64,000 bases of DNA, from the NCBI GenBank assembly GCA_045221575.1, contig JBGUWU010000013.1, positions 1 to 64,000 of the forward strand. The letters run 5' to 3'. Shown piece by piece: positions 8,213 through 16,901 of the stretch. Within the stretch, counting starts at the first letter, position 1. Each line of letters opens with the position of its first letter. This DNA is from Scybalousia_A sp045221575 (lineage in GTDB: Bacteria > Bacteroidota > Bacteroidia > Bacteroidales > P3). Made by a program: the position numbers and the translations under genes. The notes beneath the pieces are model-generated. The model worked only from the letters and a program-made list of their open reading frames with translations. It did not search any database and was not told where the DNA came from.

Positions 8213-9184
8213 ATGATAAAGAGATTAAACATATTAATATTGTTTGTTTTCTTATCTATTGTGGGTATTGCACAAGAATTTAAGGTTAGTGTATCTGTTG
8301 CTGCTACTCAATTACAGGGGACGGATAAAGAAATATTTACTACTATTCAAAATATTCTCAATGATTTTGTTAATCAAAAACAATGGTCTAACTTCCATTA
8401 TGAAGATGTAGAGAAAATAGAGGGAAGCATAACCATAAACATTAAATCACGTCCTACTCAAGAAGATTTTCAAGGCGATTTATATGTTCAACTTAGACGT
8501 CCTGTCTATGGTTCTACTTATACTACTACTATGCTAAACACTCAAGAGAAAGACTTCGCATTTAAGTTTATAGAAGGACAAAATTTTGAGTTTGATGAAA
8601 ACAACTATACCAATAATCTTATATCCACTGTCGCATTTTATTTAAACTATTTCTTAGCATTAGATGGAGATAGTTTTGCTATGAATGGCGGAGAAAAATA
8701 TTTTCAAACTTGTCAAAATATTGTTTCTGCTGCTCAACGTAGTGCTAACAAAGGTTGGAAAAGAGCAGAAACTGGAAATAATAACAAATATTGGATAGTA
8801 GAAAACTTTACTAATTCTGCTTATAGTAAGATACATTCTGTTTGGTATAAGTATCATCGTTTAGGATTAGATATGCTTAGTGGTGATGACCAAATAACAG
8901 CAAGAAACAATATCTTACAAGCCATAAAAGATTTACGTTCAGTCAATATGGAACGTAGTGGGCTTATATGTGTAAGGCAGTTTATTGAAGCTAAATCAGA
9001 TGAGATTGTCAGCATATATAAATCAGCTCCTGCCAATGAACAGACTGAGATTATTAATCTTATGAAAGAGATTAATCCTACACAATCAGTTAAATATGAA
9101 CAAATCAACCAAACTACAAATAATAACAACTCTAATTCTTTTAACAATAACAATACAGACGTTAATAGTATGAGAGTTAGGTAG
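8213..9184 (+). CDS. DUF4835 family protein (PorD-like, type IX secretion)
   Basis: Secreted or periplasmic protein of 323 residues with a signal peptide ending around residue 20. Sequence and position after coaBC match the DUF4835 family, named PorD in type IX secretion bacteria; the molecular role is not well defined. Recognisable pieces are the FKVSVSVAATQLQGTD start, FYLNYFLALDGDSF and a middle tryptophan/tyrosine-rich segment. The C-terminal tail is a low-complexity Asn run (from about 300) ending MRVR. In many relatives recN follows; here an aminotransferase does. Confidence 0.82.
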   Translation: MIKRLNILILFVFLSIVGIAQEFKVSVSVAATQLQGTDKEIFTTIQNILNDFVNQKQWSNFHYEDVEKIEGSITINIKSRPTQEDFQGDLYVQLRRPVYGSTYTTTMLNTQEKDFAFKFIEGQNFEFDENNYTNNLISTVAFYLNYFLALDGDSFAMNGGEKYFQTCQNIVSAAQRSANKGWKRAETGNNNKYWIVENFTNSAYSKIHSVWYKYHRLGLDMLSGDDQITARNNILQAIKDLRSVNMERSGLICVRQFIEAKSDEIVSIYKSAPANEQTEIINLMKEINPTQSVKYEQINQTTNNNNSNSFNNNNTDVNSMRVR

Positions 9185-9209
9185 TTTAGTTACAAAATAT
9201 ATAAAAGAT

Positions 9210-10523
9210 ATGACAGCAGTACCATTAAACAGAGAAAAAGTAAATAAAATTGTAGCCGACAACAAGATAAAAAGTGTTGGAAAAGCATCAATAAGAGAAG
9301 TAAAAAAGATTATTGATGACATAGAAAAGGCAATGGACATTCGTTTTGTAAGAATGGAAATGGGTGTTCCTGGACTTCCTACAGTAAAACAAGGAGTAGA
9401 TGCTCAAATACAAGCATTAAAAGATGGCGTTTCTGCTATTTATCCAGATATTTATGGAACAGCAGAACTAAAACACGAAACAACTCGTTTTGTAAAAAAC
9501 TTCCTTAATGTAGAAGTTCCAGAAGATTCTTGCATTCCAGTAACAGGTTCTATGCAGGGAACATTCGCAGCTTTTATGACTGTTGCACGTATGGAAGAAA
9601 AGAAAAATAAACTTTTATTCATTGATCCAGGTTTTCCAGTACAAAAGCAACAATGTAAAATCTTAGGAATAGATTATGAAACATTTGATGTCTATCACTT
9701 TAGAGGAGAAAAGTTAAGAGAAAAACTTGAATCTTATCTTTCTAAAGGAGAAATAGCTGCTATGGTTTATTCTTCTCCTAACAATCCTGCTTGGTTCTGT
9801 TTTACTGAACAAGAACTACAAATCATTGGAGAGGTTGCCAATAAATATGATGTTGTTGTATTGGAAGACTTAGCATACTTTGGCATGGACTTCAGAAAAG
9901 ATTATGCTAAACCAGGCGTTCCTCCTTACCAACCAACAGCAGCACATTGGGCTAAAAAATATATTCTTATGATTTCTGGTTCAAAAGCATTCTCTTATGC
10001 TGGTGAGCGTATAGGTGTTATCGTTGTTTCTCCAGATTTATATAATTGGCATACTGATTATATGAAAAAGTATTTTGCTCAAGATACTTTTGGAAGAGCT
10101 ATAGTTTTTGGCTCTATCTATGCTTTATCTTCAGGTACTTCTCACTCTGTTCAATATGGTTTAGCAGCAGTAATGAAAGCCTGCAACGATGGAGAATATG
10201 ACTTTGTTGAGGGATTAAAAGATTATCAAAGAAAGGCAGCTTTTATGAAACAAGCATTGGTTGATAATGGCTTTGAAATAGTTTATGACAAAGACCTTGA
10301 CCAAGAGATTGCCGATGGTTTCTACTTTACTTTTAATTATCCTGGTATGTCAGGAGAGCAGACTCTTAACGAATTAGTATATTATGGCATTAGTGCTATA
10401 TCTTTAGACATTACAGGTTCTGACCAACAAGGACTAAGAGCATGTGTTTCTTTAGTTCCTCATGATTTGCTACCTGTTTTTGCTGAAAGAGTAAAACAAT
10501 TTAACATTGACCATAAAAAATAA
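9210..10523 (+). CDS. Class I/II PLP-dependent aminotransferase
   Basis: Fold-type I aminotransferase, 437 residues, cytoplasmic. The PLP-binding lysine is Lys259 in SGSKAFSYAGERIG, with Asp220 and Tyr223 (LEDLAYFG) to hold the cofactor ring, SPNNP at 189-193 and Arg267 for phosphate binding. The N-terminal part (FVRMEMGVPGLP) is typical of a Bacteroidetes subgroup annotated only as aminotransferase. The substrate is not evident; aspartate/aromatic-type activity is possible. No partner pathway gene is adjacent. Confidence 0.88.
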   Translation: MTAVPLNREKVNKIVADNKIKSVGKASIREVKKIIDDIEKAMDIRFVRMEMGVPGLPTVKQGVDAQIQALKDGVSAIYPDIYGTAELKHETTRFVKNFLNVEVPEDSCIPVTGSMQGTFAAFMTVARMEEKKNKLLFIDPGFPVQKQQCKILGIDYETFDVYHFRGEKLREKLESYLSKGEIAAMVYSSPNNPAWFCFTEQELQIIGEVANKYDVVVLEDLAYFGMDFRKDYAKPGVPPYQPTAAHWAKKYILMISGSKAFSYAGERIGVIVVSPDLYNWHTDYMKKYFAQDTFGRAIVFGSIYALSSGTSHSVQYGLAAVMKACNDGEYDFVEGLKDYQRKAAFMKQALVDNGFEIVYDKDLDQEIADGFYFTFNYPGMSGEQTLNELVYYGISAISLDITGSDQQGLRACVSLVPHDLLPVFAERVKQFNIDHKK

Positions 10524-10559
10524 GGAACATATATAATAACAATTAAAAAAATAACAATT

Positions 10560-11114
10560 ATGGCTAAAAAATGGATTTGTACCGTATGTGGTTACGTACA
10601 TGAAGGAGATAATCCTCCTGCACAATGTCCTCAATGCAAACAACCTGCAGAGAAGTTTAAAGAACTTGTTGAAAGTGGTAATAAACTAACTTTTGAAACA
10701 GAACACGTTATTGGTGTCGCTAAAGGCGCTTCAGAAGAAATGATAAAAGACCTTAATGCTCACTTCAATGGAGAATGTTCAGAAGTAGGTATGTATCTTG
10801 CTATGTCTCGTCAAGCAGATAGAGAAGGTTATCCAGAGATAGCAGAGGCTTTCAAACGTTATGCATGGGAAGAAGCAGAACATGCAGCTAAGTTTGCTGA
10901 ACTATTAGGAGATATAGTTTGGGATACTAAGACTAATCTTGAAAAGCGTATGGCTGCTGAGTCTGGTGCTTGTGCTGATAAGTTCCGTATTGCTAAGAAT
11001 GCTAAGGCTGCTAACCTTGATGCTATACATGACACTGTTCATGAAATGGCTAAAGATGAAGCTCGCCACGGACAAGGTTTTGAAGGTTTATATAATAGAT
11101 ATTTCAAAAAATAA
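10560..11114 (+). CDS. Reverse rubrerythrin (peroxide reductase)
   Basis: Non-heme diiron protein that reduces peroxide in anaerobes. At 184 residues, the rubredoxin-like zinc/iron knuckle is at the N-terminus (Cys7, Cys10, Cys23, Cys26) and the ferritin-like four-helix domain follows, the reverse of classical rubrerythrin. Diiron motifs are visible as ECSEVGMY, EEAEHAAKF and KDEARHGQGF. It suggests an anaerobic or microaerophilic lifestyle. It has its own strong terminator. Confidence 0.92.
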   Translation: MAKKWICTVCGYVHEGDNPPAQCPQCKQPAEKFKELVESGNKLTFETEHVIGVAKGASEEMIKDLNAHFNGECSEVGMYLAMSRQADREGYPEIAEAFKRYAWEEAEHAAKFAELLGDIVWDTKTNLEKRMAAESGACADKFRIAKNAKAANLDAIHDTVHEMAKDEARHGQGFEGLYNRYFKK

Positions 11115-11142
11115 ACTTTTAATAAACCATAAACACTCAACG

Positions 11143-11180
11143 GGAGGTTTTGTTGTTTAACAAACCTCCAGTTTTTTTTT
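11143..11180 (+). terminator. Terminator after reverse rubrerythrin
   Basis: A stem of GGAGGTTT with AAACCTCC, extended by TGTT/AACA pairing, is followed by a run of nine T. Confidence 0.85.
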
Positions 11181-11388
11181 ATTTCCACTCTCTGTTCTTT
11201 AAAGAAATTCCATATTCACAACGGTAGTTATTTTAGATGTTGCAAAGGTTTAAAAGAAATAATTATTCCTAAGAGAACAAAAGAAAAGTTTGCCAAGACA
11301 TTAAAAAAAATATAAAGATTTATTAGTCGAAAGATAGAAACTACATTCTACTCTTTAAATATTATTTAAAAGATATTTAAACAATATT

Positions 11389-11424
11389 AAAGCAGGACGT
11401 TATTTAAAAATAACGTCCTGCTTT
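11389..11424 (-). terminator. Long perfect hairpin at the 3' end of the CoA-transferase gene
   Basis: A 17-bp perfect stem (AAAGCAGGACGTTATTT with its complement) has a 2-base loop. It lies 37 bases past the minus-strand stop codon. No strong T run follows on either strand, so it may act as a 3' stabiliser as much as a terminator. Confidence 0.65.
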
Positions 11425-11460
11425 GTTGTAATAATTATTTGTTTTCGAACATCTTTTACC

Positions 11461-12768
11461 TTATGCTTTGACGTGTAGGAAGGAAGGTCCCCAGCGTTCC
11501 ACTGCAGCCTTTTCTAAGGCTTCTCTAAAATCTGGGTGTGCAACAGATATAAGTAGTTTCGCTCTTTGTTGCAAGCTTTTTCCGTATAAATCAACTACGC
11601 CATATTCTGTTGCAAAGTGGTGAATATGATAACGTGTTGTTTCTACGCCTGCTCCTTGTTGTAGATAAGGAACAATTTTTGAGGTATGTTTATTTGTTAC
11701 AGAAGGCATAGCCATTATTGCTTTACCATCTTTTGCTCGTGATGCTCCATACATAAAGTCTATCTGACCACCAACACCAGAAAACATCTTACTACCTATA
11801 CTTGATGCACACACTTGTCCTGTTATATCTATCTCTATACAAGAATTAATAGCAGTCATCTTAGGTTGGCGTGCAACAACGAAAGGATCGTTAGTATAAG
11901 AACATTCCATCATTGCAACATCTTTATTATTATTAACAAAATCATAAAGTTTATTGCTACCCATAAGAAAAGTAGATACCATTTTTCCTCTATCTAATGC
12001 TTTATTACTTCCATTGATAACTCCCTTTTCAACCAATGGCAACACACCATCAGAGAACATTTCAGTATGAACACCCAAGTTCTTATGATTACCAAGTTGT
12101 GCAAGGATAGCATTTGGAATTGTGCCTATACCCATTTGCAGACAAGCACCATCTTCAATCAATTCTGCACAATTCTTTCCTATCTTCATTGAAATATCGT
12201 CTAATGGAGCCATGTGAGCAGGCAACAAAGGATAATCTGCTTCAACGAACATATCTATTCTCTCCATTGGGACGATAGCATCACCAAAACAACGTGGCAT
12301 CTGAGGATTTATCTCTGCAATAACACATCTTGCCACGTCCATTGCTCCTAATATTGCGGCAACAGAAGTGCCTAATGAAACATTACCATTCTCATCGGGT
12401 TCTGAAACCATGATTAATACAACATCACACGGCACATATTTCTTCCTATACAAGTTTGGTATCTCTCCAAGAAAGACAGGTATATAATCAGCTCGTCCTT
12501 CTTGTACAGCTTTTCTTACATTCTTACCAACAAACATTGCATCGTGGCGGAATATTCCTTCAAACTCAGGCTCAGCATAAGGTGCAGGTCCCTCAGTATG
12601 AAGATGGTGAATATAAACATCTTCAAATTTTCTATTTCTACCTCTATCGCACATCGCATTTATAAGAGTTTGAGGTGCAGCAGCAACACAACCGATATGT
12701 ATGTGGTCACCTGACTTGATAACTTGAACGGCTTCTTGTGCCGAAACAACTTTATATGGCTTATTCAT
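11461..12768 (-). CDS. Acetyl-CoA hydrolase/transferase family CoA-transferase
   Basis: 435-residue family I CoA-transferase related to butyryl-CoA:acetate and 4-hydroxybutyrate CoA-transferases, which move CoA between carboxylic acids in fermentation. The catalytic glutamate is Glu236 in HTEMFSDG; the oxyanion-type GVGGQIDF motif and the C-terminal HHFATEYGVVDLYG are present. The substrate cannot be read from sequence. It is a single gene ending in a long hairpin. Acetate or butyrate fermentation would fit the anaerobic traits elsewhere. Confidence 0.88.
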   Translation of the reverse strand: MNKPYKVVSAQEAVQVIKSGDHIHIGCVAAAPQTLINAMCDRGRNRKFEDVYIHHLHTEGPAPYAEPEFEGIFRHDAMFVGKNVRKAVQEGRADYIPVFLGEIPNLYRKKYVPCDVVLIMVSEPDENGNVSLGTSVAAILGAMDVARCVIAEINPQMPRCFGDAIVPMERIDMFVEADYPLLPAHMAPLDDISMKIGKNCAELIEDGACLQMGIGTIPNAILAQLGNHKNLGVHTEMFSDGVLPLVEKGVINGSNKALDRGKMVSTFLMGSNKLYDFVNNNKDVAMMECSYTNDPFVVARQPKMTAINSCIEIDITGQVCASSIGSKMFSGVGGQIDFMYGASRAKDGKAIMAMPSVTNKHTSKIVPYLQQGAGVETTRYHIHHFATEYGVVDLYGKSLQQRAKLLISVAHPDFREALEKAAVERWGPSFLHVKA

Positions 12769-12924
12769 GATGTTTTGTATATTATTTGTTTGTATTCAAA
12801 TGAACTAACATTGCAAATTTACAGAATATTTTTCAAATAATGCTAATGAAAGTTGATTTTTTATATCATTAAACTTAAAAACAATGTCTTACTCTTATTT
12901 TATAGTAAACTATTTCAAGAAAAA

Positions 12925-13080
12925 ACAACGCCATTCTTCGTTTAATTTTTGCCAAACGCCGTTTTGTTGCCACCAAACTTGGTTTTCGTAATAAAAAAAC
13001 TATTTTTTTTGACACAAAGAGTGGATTTGGCAAAAACGAAACGAAGAGTGGAAAAATTTAAACAAAGAATGACGAAAAAG
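12925..13080. repeat. Family 2 module array with 26-bp inverted repeat
   Basis: Arms CCATTCTTCGTTTAATTTTT... (12931-12956) and its near complement (13026-13051) enclose about 69 bases of family 2 words. The element lies upstream of both flanking genes, so it is not a simple terminator. Confidence 0.6.
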
Positions 13081-13141
13081 AAACAAGTATTTTAGATTTA
13101 TTATTTTGCTATCTAAACACAGAGGGCTAATAAAAATTTAC

Positions 13142-13149
13142 TAATTTTG
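13142..13149 (+). promoter_or_regulatory. -7 box (TAATTTTG) for folP
   Basis: A consensus -7 box lies 72 bases before the folP start. A TTTG at 13115-13118 is 23 bases upstream, slightly more than the usual 19-20. Confidence 0.5.
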
Positions 13150-13220
13150 CAGTCCGAAAAACTTTTTAACAAAGTAATCTGATTTTCAAAGCAGACTTAT
13201 TAATAAAACAACAAAAAACT

Positions 13221-14075
13221 ATGAACAACATTTTTGAACAACAACACAGTCTAAACATCAATGGCAACTTACTTTCTTTAAGTCAGCCTTTGGTAATGGG
13301 AATACTTAATGTTACAAAAGACTCATTCTTTGACGGAGGTAAGTATAATGATTTTGATTCTGCAATAAAAAGAGCTGAAGAGATAATTGACGATGGTGCA
13401 GACATATTGGATATTGGTGCATGCTCAACTCGCCCCGGTGCAATACTGTTAGACAAAAAAGAAGAGGAAGAAAAACTTGTTCCTGTGGTGAAAGAAATAC
13501 GCAAACGCTATCCTAATGTTGTAATATCCATAGACACTGTATGGGGAGAAGTCATTGAAAAATGCTATGACGCAGGTGCAAATATTCTAAACGATGTTTC
13601 AGGCGGAGAATGGGATAAGGATTTGTTTGCAAGCCTAAAAAAGTTACAAATTCCTTACGTTCTTATGCACACAAACGCTAAGCCTGACAGAATGCAGAAA
13701 GATATTTGTTACAATGATTTATTTATGGATATATGCAAATACTTCTCTGAGAAACTCAACGTTTTATATGAATTAGGAATAAAGGATATTGTTTTAGATT
13801 TAGGCTTCGGCTTTGGCAAGACAATAGAACAGAACTACGAACTATTACGCAGACAAGATGAATTTAAAACAATCTTTAAACTACCTATACTTAGCGGTTT
13901 ATCAAGAAAGAGTATGATATACAAACCTTTGAACTCAAAGCCTCAAGATATTGTTGCTGAAACATCTTTCATACATGCTTTAGCCTTAGAAAAAGGTGCA
14001 GATATTTTAAGAGTACATGATGTAAAGCAGACTAAGAACTGCATACAACTTTACTCTCTTTTCTGCAAAAAATAA
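13221..14075 (+). CDS. folP: Dihydropteroate synthase
   Basis: Condenses p-aminobenzoate with hydroxymethyl-dihydropterin diphosphate in folate synthesis; the target of sulfonamides. The 284-residue TIM barrel shows MGILNVTKDSFFDGG near 26-40, DIGACSTRPGA, NDVSGGEWD, LDLGFGFGKT, GLSRKSMI and ILRVHDV, all in the family order. Most family members have DIGGxSTRPG; here Ala-Cys replaces Gly-x. No folate genes flank it. Confidence 0.95.
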   Translation: MNNIFEQQHSLNINGNLLSLSQPLVMGILNVTKDSFFDGGKYNDFDSAIKRAEEIIDDGADILDIGACSTRPGAILLDKKEEEEKLVPVVKEIRKRYPNVVISIDTVWGEVIEKCYDAGANILNDVSGGEWDKDLFASLKKLQIPYVLMHTNAKPDRMQKDICYNDLFMDICKYFSEKLNVLYELGIKDIVLDLGFGFGKTIEQNYELLRRQDEFKTIFKLPILSGLSRKSMIYKPLNSKPQDIVAETSFIHALALEKGADILRVHDVKQTKNCIQLYSLFCKK

Positions 14076-14139
14076 GGTCTTAAAGTAATTATTATTAAAG
14101 TTTTTCGTTTATAAAATATTAGACAAAAATAATGAAGAT

Positions 14140-15807
14140 ATGAAAAAAATAGTTTTAGTAGGCATCTTAATGCTTAGTTTTGTTAGTCTGATGGGACAAA
14201 CAGAAATAAAGAGTAAATTAGATAAGGTTACTGTGTATAGAAACAAAGCCTTAGTAGAAAAATATGTAAAAATCAATCTTCAAAAGGGAGAAAACAAATT
14301 TATCATTACAAACAACGCTACTAATATCTCAGAAAACAACGTTCATTTTTATTCTTCTGAGGATTGGTTTATAACTTCCATGAATACAAAAAAACAACAT
14401 CTACCCGATAAAGAGGCTGCTAAGAAAGTATTACCTCAAAATGTATATCAACAATATTTAGTTTTGAAAAATAAGTTAGATAATTTAGAAGCACAAAAAA
14501 CAGATATTAATGCTACATTAAGAACTCTGAATACTCAAAAAACAGCCTTGGATAATATGAAGGCAATTAAGAACATTCAAACAATAGATACTGTCTCTAT
14601 TATCAAATCTCAGTTTAACTTCCAAAGAGAAGAAAAGAAAAATATCAACAAAATGATTTCTGAATCCGAAGAAAAACTGTCTGAAATTTCCTATCAATAC
14701 ACAAATACTCTTAACGAAATAGAAACATTGATAAAAAAATATATTGGAGGTAACAGTATTTTAACAGATGATAACTATATTTTTGTTACTATCTACTCTA
14801 ATCTTCCAAAACAGAACGAAGTGCTTAAATATTCTTACACTGTTTCCTATGTTCAGAGCCATTATTCTTACGATGTTATGTTAGATGAAAACTTAAACAA
14901 GGCTACATTCTATCTTAAGAACAATGTGCAACAAGCCACAGGCGAAAATTGGAAGGATTGCGAGATTGTATTCTCTACTTCCAACGGAGAATATGACGGC
15001 TTTGATCAAGAACTCCCAACATATTACTTAGACTATAATACAAATATTTATAAAAACAATATAGTAAAGAGCAAGACAAGAAACATCGTTACTGCGGTAA
15101 AAGAATCCAAAGTTGTTGAAGAAGAGGAAGAAGAAACTCTTTATGAAGTTGGGTATGATGCAGGATTTTTAGGAACTGCTTCTATGCAAAACCTAAGCAT
15201 TAATAAAGAATATACTCTTTCTACTCCACAAAGCATAGGTACTTATGAACAAGCTTTGACTATTCCTTTATATAGCGAGCAAACTAATGTTACTTTCTCT
15301 CGTTTTACTACTCCAAAGAATGAAGAAAAAGTATTCTACACTGCTCTTTTACCTGATTGGGAAGACTTAGGCTTATTAGAAACTGACTGTGATGTTTATT
15401 TAAACAATAAATTTATTTCTAATTCTTTTATCAGCACAGAAGGAACAGGAGATACTATGCGTTTTTCTGTAGGTGATGATAAGAACATTAAGGTTTCAAG
15501 AAAATTAAGAAAGACTTCTCCTACAGAAAAAGGCTTTTTGTCTAAGGATATTATTGAAACTGCTAACATAACTCTAACATTAAAGAACACTAAGAACGAA
15601 GAAGTAGAGATAAGTGTAAAAGATCAAATACCTATTTCTTCTAATAGTGAGATAAAGATAAGTGATGTTGAGTTAGCAGATGGAACTTTGAATGCAAATA
15701 CAGGTGTTATCCGTTGGAATGTTAAACTTGCTCCTAAAGAAGAAAAGAAAATAACATTCTCTTATACTGTTAAGTATCCAAAAGGCAACAAAGTTATTTT
15801 GAATTAG
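14140..15807 (+). CDS. MuiA-like protein (DUF4140/DUF4139)
   Basis: Exported 555-residue protein with a signal peptide of about 20 residues. An N-terminal DUF4140-like segment (SKLDKVTVYRNKALVEKY near 25-42), a helical coiled-coil stretch at about 100-200, and a C-terminal DUF4139 region (from about 220) match the family annotated mucoidy inhibitor MuiA in Bacteroidetes; the function is unproven. A short acidic run (EEEEEE) sits near residue 328. It is probably cotranscribed with the barrel protein 32 bases downstream. Confidence 0.82.
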   Translation: MKKIVLVGILMLSFVSLMGQTEIKSKLDKVTVYRNKALVEKYVKINLQKGENKFIITNNATNISENNVHFYSSEDWFITSMNTKKQHLPDKEAAKKVLPQNVYQQYLVLKNKLDNLEAQKTDINATLRTLNTQKTALDNMKAIKNIQTIDTVSIIKSQFNFQREEKKNINKMISESEEKLSEISYQYTNTLNEIETLIKKYIGGNSILTDDNYIFVTIYSNLPKQNEVLKYSYTVSYVQSHYSYDVMLDENLNKATFYLKNNVQQATGENWKDCEIVFSTSNGEYDGFDQELPTYYLDYNTNIYKNNIVKSKTRNIVTAVKESKVVEEEEEETLYEVGYDAGFLGTASMQNLSINKEYTLSTPQSIGTYEQALTIPLYSEQTNVTFSRFTTPKNEEKVFYTALLPDWEDLGLLETDCDVYLNNKFISNSFISTEGTGDTMRFSVGDDKNIKVSRKLRKTSPTEKGFLSKDIIETANITLTLKNTKNEEVEISVKDQIPISSNSEIKISDVELADGTLNANTGVIRWNVKLAPKEEKKITFSYTVKYPKGNKVILN

Positions 15808-15839
15808 TGTTTAGATAGTTAAAAACAAGCTTTTAAAAT

Positions 15840-16739
15840 ATGAAAAAGACAATCTTGTTAGTTGTTATCTTTGTTTTTTCTTCACAAATCCTTTATTCTC
15901 AGTCTGCTTATTGGGAAATAGGATTAGCTGGTGGTTTTTCTAATTACGTAGGCGACATTAACAATATGTTTAAGAATAGTAAAGATAACTCAAAGGAGTG
16001 GAATCAATTTGAAAGCAGTTTTAATATGTACAATGCTCACATTGTTGGAGGTATAGTCGCAAGATATAACTTCAATCCTCGTTGGGCTTTGAAAACATCT
16101 CTGCTTTTTTCTAAACTTTCTGGTGATGATAAACATTTTGATAACGAAAGAAATCTAAGTTTCTTTACCTCTATACAGGAACTTGCTGCAAATGTAGAGT
16201 TTAACTTCTTAGATTATCGTACAGGAACAAGACAACACAGATTTACTCCTTATATCTTTGGCGGATTAGCTCTTTTCCATTTTAATCCAAAAGCAGAAAT
16301 AATTGACCCTTATGAACAAGAGAGTGTAACAGTTTCTTTACACGATTTAAACACAGAAGGACAAGGACTTATTCAAGATAGAGACAATTATAATCTTGTT
16401 GGTTTGGCTATTCCTTTTGGTCTTGGATTTAAGTTCTCTCTTTCTTCTCATACTTGTATTGCTTTGGAATGGGGATTTAGAAAAACTTTTACCGACTACA
16501 TTGATGATATTAGCACAACATATGTTGATAGAAATGCTTTGCTTTATTATGCAGGAGAACAGTCTGTGGCTGCTGCAGATAGAACAAATGAGTTAGAAGG
16601 ATATGAAGGAAAATACCATCAAGGAGGAGAAATGCGTGGAAACAGAACAACAAAAGATTGGTATAACTTTTTAACTCTATCTATAACAACAAAACTTTAT
16701 TCCACCAATACAAAATGTTTGCGTGGAAAAAGAAAATAG
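15840..16739 (+). CDS. DUF6089 outer membrane barrel (PorG-like)
   Basis: Predicted outer-membrane beta-barrel, 299 residues, with a signal peptide (cleavage near residue 20 after LYSQS). The opening AYWEIGLAGGFSNYVGDIN, the RYNFNPRWALKTSL strand pair and NVEFNFLDY match the DUF6089 family, to which the type IX secretion protein PorG belongs. Assignment to PorG itself is an inference. With the DUF4835 protein and a sorting-domain peptidase in this window, it supports an active T9SS. Confidence 0.75.
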   Translation: MKKTILLVVIFVFSSQILYSQSAYWEIGLAGGFSNYVGDINNMFKNSKDNSKEWNQFESSFNMYNAHIVGGIVARYNFNPRWALKTSLLFSKLSGDDKHFDNERNLSFFTSIQELAANVEFNFLDYRTGTRQHRFTPYIFGGLALFHFNPKAEIIDPYEQESVTVSLHDLNTEGQGLIQDRDNYNLVGLAIPFGLGFKFSLSSHTCIALEWGFRKTFTDYIDDISTTYVDRNALLYYAGEQSVAAADRTNELEGYEGKYHQGGEMRGNRTTKDWYNFLTLSITTKLYSTNTKCLRGKRK

Positions 16740-16757
16740 TAAAAAAAGACTCTATAA

Positions 16758-16789
16758 TTTGTTCATTTACAAATTTATTTATAATTTTG
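16758..16789 (+). promoter_or_regulatory. rpsA promoter
   Basis: TTTG at 16758-16761 and TAATTTTG at 16782-16789 are 20 bases apart. Transcription should begin near 16796, giving a leader of about 105 bases. Confidence 0.75.
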
Positions 16790-16803
16790 CAAACTCAAAA
16801 AAT

Positions 16804-16831
16804 AAGGGACAAGGCTTATCACTTGCCCCTT
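16804..16831 (+). promoter_or_regulatory. Hairpin in the rpsA leader
   Basis: AAGGGACAAG pairs with CTTGCCCCTT (one A-C mismatch, 8-base loop) just after the predicted transcription start. Ribosomal protein S1 mRNAs are often autoregulated through leader structure, so this is a candidate control site. It is followed by only three T, so a terminator is less likely. Confidence 0.45.
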
Positions 16832-16901
16832 TAGTAGTAAAATAATTTTTAACAATCTCAGTAGGATAAGATGCTGATACAAAACAAATAATAAAGTTTC
16901 T

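Larger units (their letters stand above)
11115..11460. other. Convergent spacer with two terminators
   Basis: A gene-free 346-base stretch between two convergent genes. It holds a terminator for the rubrerythrin gene (11143-11180) and a 17-bp stem for the CoA-transferase gene on the other strand (11389-11424). Nothing else was recognised. Confidence 0.7.
12769..13220. other. Divergent spacer with a long inverted repeat and family 2 modules
   Basis: A gene-free 452-base region between divergent genes. It holds an imperfect 26-bp inverted repeat (12931-12956 with 13026-13051, about 23 of 26 paired), family 2 words (AACGCCGTTTT, AAACTTGGTTTTCG, AAAGAGTGGATTT), and a -7 box for folP at 13142-13149. 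On the minus strand a TAAATTTG box (12814-12821) could serve the CoA-transferase gene. Confidence 0.65.

Noticed and set aside
9100..9184. Asn-rich tail of the DUF4835 protein as a frameshift artefact
   Set aside because: The frame stays open to a normal stop, the next gene begins 25 bases later, and low-complexity Asn tails are easily made in AT-rich DNA.
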